Below the pieces are notes generated by a model, which was given only the letters and a program-made list of their open reading frames with translations, had not been told where the DNA came from and searched no databases. The position numbers were made by a program, and so were the translations under genes. 64,000 nt of DNA from positions 46,845-110,844 of the forward strand of contig QXXE01000004.1 in NCBI GenBank assembly GCA_009911355.1, given 5' to 3'. The stretch is from Clostridiaceae bacterium. GTDB lineage: Bacteria > Bacillota > Clostridia > Oscillospirales > Butyricicoccaceae. Below, in pieces: positions 1-6,302 of this stretch; the stretch's first letter is position 1; every line of letters starts with the position of its first letter.

Positions 1-689
1 GCCTTGTTGTAGATCAGGTTGGCACGAGAGGGAACACGCTGATAGTCGATTTCATCCCAACTATTCTTGGACATCTGCTGCTCCACAACGACCAGATAGC
101 GGGATAGGCCGGACAGGGTGTGCCGATAGGTGCGCTCGGTCATGTTCAACCCGGTACACAGGATGCGGGCATGGCGGCGGGACTCAGCAGAAGAGGACTT
201 GCAACGGGGCATCCACTTCGCCAGCAGAGAAATCGGCTTCTGCTCAACATTGTTGTGCATATCATCGTGTAACTGCATAGCCACCAGCTCAATCACCTTG
301 TCGGCCACCGGCGTATCCAGCAAACACCAGAGGTCATCCCAACGGCCATACTCAGGCACCAGATGAAGCACCGGAGCGATGTAGTCCGAGAACTTCTCTG
401 CCATCGGCACCATCACCGCACGAAACAGCCGACGCTCGCCCAAGCCACCGCGCACATCGCGGGCAAAGAACAGCCACTTCATAGCCGTCACCTTGTCCTC
501 GAAGAACGCCTTGGTGAAGCGATTTGCGATCTCATTCACGCTGGCGTTGCGAAGGGAAGCCACCGCAAAGTTGAGATCCAGCAGGGAGCGCCCTGTGGTA
601 CGATAGCCGGTCGCACCATTCTCGGTGACAGAGACATTGTTTTCGCCGTTCAGCATTGTGTCCTTGACACTTTCCATGAAATTGCTCAT
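1..689 (-). CDS. DUF2828 / TROVE-like protein, 5' portion (runs off left edge)
   Basis: Read on the minus strand, an ATG at 689 follows AGGAGG with 7 nt spacing and opens a frame without stop to the window edge (about 229 residues visible). The N-terminus (MSNFMESV..., an SLLDLNF segment, then a WLFFARDVRGGLGERR stretch near residue 80 and a YGRWDDL motif) is the pattern of DUF2828, a family related to the TROVE/Ro60 RNA-binding fold that usually ends in a vWA domain. Function in phage is not established. It is the first gene downstream of the minus-strand tRNA cluster and may be co-transcribed with it. Ro60 proteins bind structured and misfolded RNAs, so a role with the neighbouring unusual tRNAs is possible, but that is inference. 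The C-terminal half is outside the window. Confidence 0.75.
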   Translation of the reverse strand, partial: MSNFMESVKDTMLNGENNVSVTENGATGYRTTGRSLLDLNFAVASLRNASVNEIANRFTKAFFEDKVTAMKWLFFARDVRGGLGERRLFRAVMVPMAEKFSDYIAPVLHLVPEYGRWDDLWCLLDTPVADKVIELVAMQLHDDMHNNVEQKPISLLAKWMPRCKSSSAESRRHARILCTGLNMTERTYRHTLSGLSRYLVVVEQQMSKNSWDEIDYQRVPSRANLIYNK

Positions 690-770
690 ATTCTCTTACC
701 TCCTATAAATTGAGATACCTCGGAACACTTTTACCTCTTTGTCGATTGCTGTATGTGTTCAGAGAATTGA

Positions 771-891
771 AGCGGCAGGTAGGAATCGAACCTACGAATG
801 GCAGCTTGGCTTCCTTTTTACCTTGCTGTTAGTGAAACTCTCGCTTCACATTTTATAGGGCTGCTGTGTTAAACCATTTCACCACTGCCGC
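771..891 (-). tRNA. tRNA-Gly (GCC or TCC) interrupted by a ~47 nt insertion
   Basis: Acceptor GCGGCAG/CTGCCGC, D-arm, anticodon stem GCAGC/GCTGC and T-arm GTAGG-TTCGATT-CCTAC are all complete. The anticodon loop, however, is split by about 47 nt (best placed at 811-857). Removing it gives loop CC-GCC-AA (or CC-TCC-AA), a Gly tRNA with C33. The insertion contains AAAAT, a GTGAA/TTCAC hairpin, then TAACAGCAA. No CCA is encoded. Confidence 0.75.
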
Positions 892-895
892 ATAG

Positions 896-918
896 TTGCT
901 CGTCTTTCCGAGCTGTCA
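896..918 (-). repeat. 23-bp hairpin repeat, copy 1
   Basis: Identical to 2378-2400. On the minus strand it folds as GCTCG-GAAAGA-CGAGC and ends 4 nt before the 5' end of the interrupted tRNA-Gly. The other copy sits just upstream of the interrupted tRNA-Cys. Probably a leader or processing hairpin. The rest of 919-1105 shows no gene. Confidence 0.7.
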
Positions 919-1105
919 CAGTCCAGTTCAAGATATTTGGGCTGATTATCTGGCGCTTGTTTTCAGAGCAGACGTAAGCGATCCCAAAGCCCTGCCCTTA
1001 TCCATTCATTAGCGAGAATGGATTTCGCTTGCGTTTTATCATCCGCAACTACGCCGGTTTTTTTCTTGACGACTCGAAAGAACACCGGAAAACAAAGGAG
1101 TCTTG

Positions 1106-1220
1106 TGCCAGGGGTGGGAATCGAACCCACGACCACGGGATTAAAATTCCTTCAATCATTGCTGTGAGCGTTTCATACGATACGCATTGATACGCGCTCT
1201 ATCCACTGAGCTACCCTGGC
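1106..1220 (-). tRNA. tRNA-Lys (TTT) interrupted in the anticodon stem
   Basis: Acceptor GCCAGGG/CCCTGGC, D-arm GCTC..GAGC and T-arm GTGGG..CCCAC are perfect. Deleting the 42 nt at 1151-1192 joins GCG CG to GGA and recreates a perfect 5-bp anticodon stem CGGGA/TCCCG with loop ATTTTAA (TTT). The inserted RNA starts TAT, ends GAA, pairs TCAAT with ATTGA at its ends, and contains CTCACAGCAA. No CCA encoded. Confidence 0.8.
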
Positions 1221-1424
1221 TTGAGGTGATAGGGTATGGGCCACTCTCCCATACAAACAGTGTTCTCCACGGTTGCGCACCCGTTTCAATAAACATGACG
1301 TTTACAATCTTTTCGTCTATGCTACACCGTTTTACATAAGGGTTCATCCGTCGTTTTTGTACATCGGGCAGCTACTCCCAATGCGCATGGTCAGCTATTC
1401 CATGACGCCCTTCTTTTTAGTCAC

Positions 1425-1498
1425 AGCGAATGGGACTCGAACCCAATCCTTCCGGCCCCACATGGGCCAGCGTGCTATCCAGCTACACCACATCTGCT
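1425..1498 (-). tRNA. tRNA-like gene, anticodon uncertain (possibly degenerate)
   Basis: D-arm GTG..CAC, a stem CTGGC/GCCGG with an unusual 9-nt loop CCATGTGGG, and a T-loop TTCGAGT are visible. The acceptor AGCAGAT/ATTCGCT has one A-C mismatch. It is tRNA-sized (74 nt) without an insertion. The anticodon cannot be assigned safely, and it may be a decayed tRNA. Positions 1499-1725 hold small hairpins but no gene. Confidence 0.4.
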
Positions 1499-1725
1499 AA
1501 GGCACGAGGATTTGCCTTATGAGCTTTCTCTTTGCTCACCTATCTCTTGCTGTCCTGGCTCTCACAGGTGGGAGTGGTACAACTCCCAGACGTTCCGATT
1601 TGCACGGTCACTACACTTGTTTTACGTCCGTTGCTGATCACCTTTAGACGGCGTTCTCTGTACCAGAGCAATCGCATTCTGCATCCGAACCGCAAAGAAG
1701 GGATTTGCGTACAAAAGTACGCTTG

Positions 1726-1841
1726 TGCAGAGGGTAGGACTCGAACCTACGACACATAGTTCCCCATTATACATTGCTGTTAGTGAGGCTGTGCGCTCCA
1801 CATTTTCTATACTATTGCTCTACCGACTGAGCTTCCTCTGC
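1726..1841 (-). tRNA. tRNA interrupted in the anticodon loop (Pro GGG if spliced)
   Basis: Acceptor GCAGAGG/CCTCTGC, D-arm GCTC..GAGC, anticodon stem ATAGT/ACTAT and T-arm GTAGG..CCTAC are perfect. The loop carries about 43 extra nt (near 1766-1808) with AGAAAATGTGG and CTCACTAACAGCAA, clearly homologous to the insertion in the Gly gene. Removal leaves loop AT-GGG-GA. The exact boundary, and so the anticodon, is inferred. No CCA encoded. Confidence 0.7.
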
Positions 1842-1931
1842 ATATTGGGAGGTTTTCATTGCTGCCTGTGTTTTTTCATTACACATATGAATGCGGGAAC
1901 CTCCCAGGAACCGCCGTATTCATGATATTAG

Positions 1932-1980
1932 CGGACGCATTTTTTCCAAAATTTTAGAATGAATTGCTGTTAGCGTCCCA
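1932..1980 (-). ncRNA. Free-standing ACAGCAA element D
   Basis: Minus strand: stem GGACGC / GCGTCC encloses TAACAGCAA on the 5' side and an A-run plus T (AAAAAT) on the 3' side. It uses the same conserved internal loop as the tRNA insertions, but circularly permuted so that the outer stem is open-ended. It is not inside a tRNA. Confidence 0.6.
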
Positions 1981-2038
1981 GTTGATAACTTTTTCAATGT
2001 TGTGCCGGAAGCGGTAAGTATGATGTTATTGACATCAC

Positions 2039-2065
2039 TTAGGGCTTGTCTCGTGCTTTGTTCAT
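2039..2065 (-). CDS. Possible 8-residue peptide (MNKARDKP)
   Basis: ATG preceded by AAGGAGG at good spacing, followed by a stop after 8 codons. A near copy lies at 2190-2219. Two similar mini-frames with strong ribosome sites are more than expected in a spacer, but expression is unproven and they could be parts of an RNA structure. Confidence 0.3.
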   Translation of the reverse strand: MNKARDKP

Positions 2066-2189
2066 GCAGAGCCTCCTTAACTGCATCCCAATCTTCCGCA
2101 CTTTTGTGGGCGGTTCACATTTTGAAACCTGTTGGGGCACCGCCCCATACGTTTCAGCAGCCGATTACATTACATTTTCCAAAGATAAC

Positions 2190-2219
2190 TCAGATGGTCT
2201 GGTCACGTGCTCTATTCAT
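2190..2219 (-). CDS. Possible 9-residue peptide (MNRARDQTI)
   Basis: AAAGGAGAT lies upstream of ATG, with 9 codons then TGA. It shares the pattern M-N-(K/R)-A-R-D with the mini-frame at 2039-2065. Between them (about 2125-2160) is a GGGGC/GCCCC hairpin nested in GAAAC/GTTTC. Confidence 0.3.
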   Translation of the reverse strand: MNRARDQTI

Positions 2220-2260
2220 GGCACGAATCTCCTTTCTAAGAATTATCATAGCGGCTTTTA

Positions 2261-2374
2261 GGGGAGCCTACGGACTCGAACCGTAGAGGAAAAGATTTGC
2301 AGTCTTCTTGTATAGTAAATTGCTGTGCGTGTCCGCCGCCCGTTACACGGTATGGCCTGCCACCCGACGCTCCC
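2261..2374 (-). tRNA. tRNA-Cys (GCA) with ~41 nt insertion before the anticodon stem
   Basis: Anticodon arm GAAGA-CTGCAAA-TCTTT (GCA), T-arm TACGG-TTCGAGT-CCGTA and acceptor GGGAGC/GCTCCC are present. Between the D-arm and the anticodon stem lie about 41 extra nt (near 2307-2347) with a CGTGT/ACACG hairpin followed by CACAGCAA. No CCA encoded; position 73 is C rather than the usual T of tRNA-Cys. Confidence 0.7.
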
Positions 2375-2377
2375 ATA

Positions 2378-2400
2378 TTGCTCGTCTTTCCGAGCTGTCA
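2378..2400 (-). repeat. 23-bp hairpin repeat, copy 2
   Basis: Exact copy of 896-918, placed just upstream of the interrupted tRNA-Cys in the direction of transcription. Confidence 0.7.
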
Positions 2401-2463
2401 GCGGTCTTTCCCGCCGTCAAGAAAGGGGGCTTACAATGTACGCTATGCCGCTCACCACACGGC

Positions 2464-2554
2464 TGGCGGAGAGGGTGGGACTTGAACCCACACGCCCTTG
2501 CGGGTTACTGGCACCTTAGCAGGATGCTTCCTTACCAATTAGGATTACCCCTCC
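2464..2554 (-). tRNA. tRNA-Ser (GCT)
   Basis: Class II tRNA with acceptor GGAGGGG/CCTCTCC, anticodon arm GCATC-CTGCTAA-GGTGC, long variable arm, T-arm GTGGG..CCCAC and encoded CCA. It is uninterrupted, unlike most of its minus-strand neighbours. Confidence 0.9.
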
Positions 2555-2578
2555 ATATGTGGCGATTTCCGCCACCAC

Positions 2579-2640
2579 GGGACGCATTTTCAACTGGATG
2601 AATTAAATGTTCATTGTTTTGAAATTGCTGTTAGCGTCCC
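2579..2640 (-). ncRNA. Free-standing ACAGCAA element F
   Basis: Minus strand: GGGACGC-TAACAGCAA, an inner ATGAA/TTCAT hairpin, then AAAAT-GCGTCCC. Same two-stem element as 1932-1980, 45681-45742 and 46540-46598. Confidence 0.65.
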
Positions 2641-2657
2641 AAAACAAAATGCTCGTT

Positions 2658-2984
2658 TTATTCAGTAGTTTCGCCGTCGCCGGCACCAGTAGTCTCCTCA
2701 GCATAATGCGGATTGAGGAGCTTAGAGAAATTGCTGATGATAGCCGCGTTGTTCTGACGCTGTGTGGACATGGTTTCCTGTGTCTTTACAAGGTCGGCCA
2801 TATAGGTGTCGATCTCGGTCATACCGTCGTCGATCTGCTGGTTGATGAGTTCCAGTCGAGAGATAGTGCGGGTTACGATTTCAACCGCATCGTCCGCCTG
2901 CCGTTCCAGTCGGTTAATTTCCTGCTGCTTTTCCCTCAGAATGTCATGTGAACTGGAAGAGGTAGTCTTCTTTCCAAAAGCCAT
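2658..2984 (-). CDS. Small coiled-coil protein
   Basis: 108 residues; ATG preceded by GGAGAG. No family recognised. Residues about 15-75 (LREKQQEINRLERQ..., RLELINQQIDD) are strongly helical with heptad-like spacing; the tail is acidic and low-complexity. It lies 13 nt downstream of the SPFH gene, so the two are probably co-transcribed and the coiled coil may partner the SPFH oligomer (inference). Confidence 0.8.
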   Translation of the reverse strand: MAFGKKTTSSSSHDILREKQQEINRLERQADDAVEIVTRTISRLELINQQIDDGMTEIDTYMADLVKTQETMSTQRQNNAAIISNFSKLLNPHYAEETTGAGDGETTE

Positions 2985-2997
2985 ATTGCTCTCCTCC

Positions 2998-3930
2998 TTA
3001 ATTCATGCCGGGGATGGATACGATAGCGTTAGAACCAGACACCGTAGGCATCTTACCATCCCACTGTTCGTATTTGATCTTCTCAATCAGCTCAGGAGTG
3101 AGAGAGGAAGCAATTTCACGGTTAGCCTGAGCCTCTGCCTCTGCCGCAATCCGAACAACTTCCGCCTCGGCATTCGCTTTAACGATAGCAGTCTCTGCTT
3201 GAATCTCAGCGGCCTCCTTATCCTTCTGTGCCTGAATCATAGCGACTTCCTTGTCTTTGTTAGCCTGGATTTTGGCGGTCTGAGCCTCAATATTTGCCAG
3301 TTCCAGTTCCTGCTGGGCAGTTACTTTCTTCTGAATAGCCGCTGCCGTTTCAGAATCCACGGAGATGTCAGTAAAGTTCACCGTATCAATGATAATGCCG
3401 TACTTGTCAAACTTCTCCTTAAGGTACAAATCCAGCTCCGCATTGATAGCTGTACGCTTATCGCCGAAGATGTCCGTAACGGGATAGTTGGCGCTGACCT
3501 CCTGTGTCCATGCGATAATCTTGGGCTTAATAAAAGTATCCTTGATTTCCTCGCCAGACTTACCCTTAAAGGTAACAAATGTGCTTGCTACACGTGCCTC
3601 ATCAAAGCGGTAGGAGAACTCCAGATTAACCCGAACTGTTTTTCCATCCGATGTGGGGATACTGAAACTCTCGTCGTTCTTGCTGTCGCCCTTGTCGTCG
3701 GATGTCAGGTAGCTTTGCTCAATACCGATAGAATAGGTTGTAACCTTCTTGGTGGGCGCTACCAAATGCCAGCCCTGGGATAGAACCTCGCCGTCCACAC
3801 CTCCGTTCATGTTGTAAACCACTCCGACATAACCTGCCGGTACACGGCTGGTACACAGCAGCGCCAGAATGATACCGCCAAAAATTAGGACGGCCAGAAC
3901 AATCGCTCCGATGAAACCTTTCTTTCTCAT
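2998..3930 (-). CDS. SPFH/Band-7 (prohibitin-like) membrane protein
   Basis: 310 residues; start after GGAGG. An N-terminal membrane anchor (about residues 6-26) is followed by an SPFH domain (VPAGYVGVVY near residue 30, PTSDGKTVRVNLEFSYRF mid-domain). A long Ala/Glu/Gln-rich helix follows (about 195-275) and is typical of flotillin and prohibitin oligomerisation. SPFH proteins form membrane rings that bind proteases or organise membranes. In a phage it may affect superinfection or host membrane proteases, but that is not known here. Grouped with the coiled-coil gene downstream and a small membrane protein upstream. Confidence 0.88.
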   Translation of the reverse strand: MRKKGFIGAIVLAVLIFGGIILALLCTSRVPAGYVGVVYNMNGGVDGEVLSQGWHLVAPTKKVTTYSIGIEQSYLTSDDKGDSKNDESFSIPTSDGKTVRVNLEFSYRFDEARVASTFVTFKGKSGEEIKDTFIKPKIIAWTQEVSANYPVTDIFGDKRTAINAELDLYLKEKFDKYGIIIDTVNFTDISVDSETAAAIQKKVTAQQELELANIEAQTAKIQANKDKEVAMIQAQKDKEAAEIQAETAIVKANAEAEVVRIAAEAEAQANREIASSLTPELIEKIKYEQWDGKMPTVSGSNAIVSIPGMN

Positions 3931-3947
3931 AGTGTTTTTTACCTCCG

Positions 3948-4115
3948 TTAGTTTTTATTTGCTGTGTCGTCTTCACTGGAATCTTCCTCGTCCATTGCGT
4001 CTTTCGCATCTTTCCAAACCCGACCGACAAGCCGACCGAGCGGCCTAAATACGAATGATAGCAGCACCCACAGCACAGCCGCTAACACAAAGACCAGGAA
4101 AATGAATACCGGCAT
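3948..4115 (-). CDS. Small single-pass membrane protein
   Basis: 55 residues from the ATG at 4115, which follows a G-rich (G8) ribosome-site-like run; an upstream in-frame ATG at 4136 is less likely. One hydrophobic segment (FIFLVFVLAAVLWVLLSFVF) is followed by a basic patch and an acidic tail. No family recognised. Probably the first gene of the SPFH operon. The RACGAACAAAATCA motif lies in its leader at 4141-4155. Confidence 0.65.
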   Translation of the reverse strand: MPVFIFLVFVLAAVLWVLLSFVFRPLGRLVGRVWKDAKDAMDEEDSSEDDTANKN

Positions 4116-4140
4116 CTCTACCCCCCCCATAAGCATACAT

Positions 4141-4155
4141 TGATTTTGTTCGTTA
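4141..4155 (-). promoter_or_regulatory. RACGAACAAAATCA leader motif
   Basis: Minus strand TAACGAACAAAATCA, 25 nt upstream of the membrane-protein start. One of about 15 sense-oriented copies. Confidence 0.6.
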
Positions 4156-4164
4156 TTATGCTAA

Positions 4165-4192
4165 TCCTAAAACGGCTTTCGCCGCTTTAGGA
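4165..4192 (-). terminator. Hairpin at gene end
   Basis: CCTAAAGCGGC-GAAA-GCCGTTTTAGG overlaps the stop codon of the gene ending at 4187. It lacks a long T-run, so termination strength is uncertain. Confidence 0.5.
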
Positions 4193-5140
4193 GAATAGCT
4201 GTTTGTACAGCGTATAGTCCCGTATCCGTTCACGAAGACGCTTGCCAGGATCTGCCTTGTTTTGCTTCTGAGTAAAATCCTCACAGAATACATTGGCTGC
4301 AAACTCAGGATCGCTCAAATCAAAATTGTTGTTTTCACATTCCAGCATATACGCTCGATAGAATATACCAGACTGACGAGCAGTATCGAACCGCAAAGAG
4401 TAGGTGTGATCCATCACCTTATCCATTCGACTGAGACTGGCCCGCATTTGAAAGACGCTTACTTGGTGGCTATCCTCAGTCCGAATCAGATAATCCGAAT
4501 ACATATACTTTCGGAAAATAATCCCTCTACCTTTTGTGTTGAACCCCTCAGCGTCCCGCAGACGAACCAACAAGTCTGTCAAGAAATAGGGCATCTCAAT
4601 TTTCTGACCATTCAGTATAATTCCGTCTTCCAGAACAGCTGTTTTGGGAAGCGTCAGAACCTGTTCCTCAGTCAATCCATACCAGGCCAAATAGAGAACG
4701 GCACTGGGTACATCGTACATCGTCTCGTCCACTCGATCCGCAGCTTTGACCGTATCCTCGATCGCTTCGCGCAGATGATTGAGATTTTTGAAGTAACGGA
4801 TACGGTCTGTCCCGCCCTTGATGCTCAAATCGTCCGCTGTAATACCAGCTAAAATAGTTTCGTGTTCAGCTGGTAACGCTCCGCGTGCAATCAGATATCG
4901 GATATAGAATACAACAACCTTTTTGTCATTGTAAAAAGTGCTGGAACAGCGGGCTAACGCAAAGTTAAACAGTGCGATATATTCCTCTCTGGTGTATCCA
5001 TCGTCAAGAGTTTTACCGATGCTCTCCTCAAACGCTCTAACTTTGTTCCAAGTCTTGGTGAAGTGCTTCGGGTGAGAGAAAGAGGTATAACCTCCATCGG
5101 CATCCTCAAAAAATTGTGTTCGGTTCATGGTGCCCTCCAT
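4187..5140 (-). CDS. Tyrosine-recombinase-fold protein, MrpR-like (probable repressor)
   Basis: 317 residues. The sequence has an N-terminal helical SAM-like region and a C-terminal half resembling tyrosine recombinases (ALYLAWYGLTEEQVLTLPKTAV near residue 150; LRFDTARQSGIFYRAYML near residue 250). The usual catalytic HxxR box is replaced by a T-A-R-Q-S-G pattern, as in SPbeta MrpR-type phage repressors that reuse the integrase fold without recombination. The call as a lysis-lysogeny regulator is inference from this pattern and from the nearby XRE/ImmA pair. It has its own promoter at 5168-5196. A degenerate integrase is the alternative. Confidence 0.5.
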   Translation of the reverse strand: MEGTMNRTQFFEDADGGYTSFSHPKHFTKTWNKVRAFEESIGKTLDDGYTREEYIALFNFALARCSSTFYNDKKVVVFYIRYLIARGALPAEHETILAGITADDLSIKGGTDRIRYFKNLNHLREAIEDTVKAADRVDETMYDVPSAVLYLAWYGLTEEQVLTLPKTAVLEDGIILNGQKIEMPYFLTDLLVRLRDAEGFNTKGRGIIFRKYMYSDYLIRTEDSHQVSVFQMRASLSRMDKVMDHTYSLRFDTARQSGIFYRAYMLECENNNFDLSDPEFAANVFCEDFTQKQNKADPGKRLRERIRDYTLYKQLFS

Positions 5141-5167
5141 TTCCCTCTAACGATCTCTCATGCCATT

Positions 5168-5196
5168 ATACTACCACAAGTTTCTGCCGTTGTCAA
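5168..5196 (-). promoter_or_regulatory. Sigma-A type promoter
   Basis: TTGACA, 17-nt spacer, TAGTAT on the minus strand, upstream of the MrpR-like gene. Confidence 0.75.
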
Positions 5197-5248
5197 TAGC
5201 AAATAACAAAATCATTGAAAATTTTTTGGGGGAGGAGCGCCAGCCTGC

Positions 5249-5689
5249 TTATTCCAGCAATCGACGGGAAAGATATGCCCTTTCCTGAATAGGCAACGCC
5301 ATCAGCGGTTTCAGCAGTCGGCGATAATCGGCGGCGACTTGCCTCCATCCCATATAGTTGGCCTGCTCGAAGCCCAGCCAATAGGTATCAAGCCCTGTAT
5401 CCTGTTGGTTGAAAAACTGATCCAGTAGGGTCATAATTTCTTGATTGGTTGCCTCCATAGGCCGGCGGAACTGCTTGCCATTTCTCTCAACTACCAGAGC
5501 CAACATAGCGCCCTGGATAGGCTGAACATTTACCTGGAGGAAAGCGCTGGATACCGAGGACATTTGCTCCGGAAGAGTGCCACTGTACGGGAGCATGATA
5601 TCCTGTGAATTTGCACTATGCAGTTTGATTGCACCGGTATCCAGCTCAAAACCACCGAAATCTTCCACCAGGCTATTGACGATTCTCAT
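5249..5689 (-). CDS. Unknown protein, left of divergent switch
   Basis: 146 residues from ATG 5689 (GGAGG upstream); an upstream in-frame ATG at 5704 is also possible. No family recognised. The middle (VNVQPIQGAMLALVVERNGKQFRRPM) looks beta-rich; the C-terminus is helical. It is transcribed from the minus-strand promoter at 5787-5815, whose region is shared with the XRE repressor, so it is likely under repressor control. Confidence 0.75.
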   Translation of the reverse strand: MRIVNSLVEDFGGFELDTGAIKLHSANSQDIMLPYSGTLPEQMSSVSSAFLQVNVQPIQGAMLALVVERNGKQFRRPMEATNQEIMTLLDQFFNQQDTGLDTYWLGFEQANYMGWRQVAADYRRLLKPLMALPIQERAYLSRRLLE

Positions 5690-5720
5690 ATTGCACTCCT
5701 CCAATTTTTATAGTTTTGGG

Positions 5721-5749
5721 TTGACATACCCGAAAGTATGTGATATACT
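5721..5749 (+). promoter_or_regulatory. Promoter of the XRE repressor gene
   Basis: TTGACA, 17-nt spacer, TATACT on the plus strand. Confidence 0.8.
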
Positions 5750-5760
5750 ATCCTCGATAT

Positions 5761-5776
5761 CACGAATAGTTTCGTG
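5761..5776. promoter_or_regulatory. Operator, CACGAA palindrome 1
   Basis: CACGAATAGTTTCGTG lies between the two divergent promoters. It matches the second palindrome at 5823-5840; probable binding site of the adjacent XRE protein. Confidence 0.6.
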
Positions 5777-5786
5777 TCTGGTGATT

Positions 5787-5815
5787 ACTATACCAGCATT
5801 TTCTCGTGATGTCAA
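5787..5815 (-). promoter_or_regulatory. Divergent leftward promoter
   Basis: Minus strand TTGACA, 17-nt spacer, TATAGT. It reads into the gene at 5249-5689, and a TCACGAG half-operator lies inside the spacer. Confidence 0.8.
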
Positions 5816-5822
5816 GTGGTTT

Positions 5823-5840
5823 TCACGATTTTTTTCGTGA
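5823..5840. promoter_or_regulatory. Operator, CACGA palindrome 2
   Basis: TCACGATTTTTTTCGTGA, just upstream of the repressor gene start and related to 5761-5776. Confidence 0.6.
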
Positions 5841-5872
5841 CTTTGCAGATTTTTCTGTTTGGGGGTTGTGTT

Positions 5873-6238
5873 ATGGACTCTATCATTTTTACGAGAATTA
5901 AAGATTTGTGCGCTGAAAACGATATCACAGTCAACAAACTGGAAACCGAACTTGGTATGAGCCAGTATTCTATTGGCAGGTGGAAAAACGCTACCAGCCC
6001 GACAATCGAAAAAATTTCCAAGATTGCAAAATATTTTGATGTTTCTATTGACTATCTCGTGGGCGCTACCGACATCCGCACACCTATTGATACTGTTATG
6101 TGCGATCAAGACTTTGTTTCCCTGCAACGCGCCAGAGAACGGATGACAGATCGGGACAAGAGCCGCATGATGGCAATGCTGAAGGTTGGTTTTGACTACG
6201 CATTTTCTGATGAAAAGTCCGATAAATCGGACACCTGA
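5873..6238 (+). CDS. XRE-family (Cro/CI) repressor
   Basis: 121 residues from ATG 5873, preceded by GGGGG. The N-terminal helix-turn-helix spans about residues 5-60 (RIKDLCAENDITVNKLETELGMSQYSIGRWKN, ending FDVSIDYLVG), the standard Xre form. The short C-terminal segment is helical. It probably binds the CACGA operators just upstream and sets the switch with the leftward promoter. The downstream ImmA-type gene would inactivate it, as in ICEBs1 ImmR/ImmA. Confidence 0.92.
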   Translation: MDSIIFTRIKDLCAENDITVNKLETELGMSQYSIGRWKNATSPTIEKISKIAKYFDVSIDYLVGATDIRTPIDTVMCDQDFVSLQRARERMTDRDKSRMMAMLKVGFDYAFSDEKSDKSDT

Positions 6239-6302
6239 TATGTTATACTGAGTTCTCCAACATGGAGAGTCTGTCATTTTCCAGTTAGGAGGGGAGGTCT
6301 AA

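Noticed and set aside
130..713. Plus-strand open frames at the left edge
   Set aside because: They are the complement of the minus-strand DUF2828 gene, which has a ribosome site and family pattern.
771..2640. Group I or group II introns in the tRNAs
   Set aside because: Insertions of 41-51 nt are far too short and lack P, Q, R, S or domain V/VI sequences.
2579..2640. Hammerhead, twister, pistol or hatchet ribozyme
   Set aside because: No CUGAUGA/GAAA, and the TAACAGCAA/AAAAT loop lacks the other strands each motif needs.
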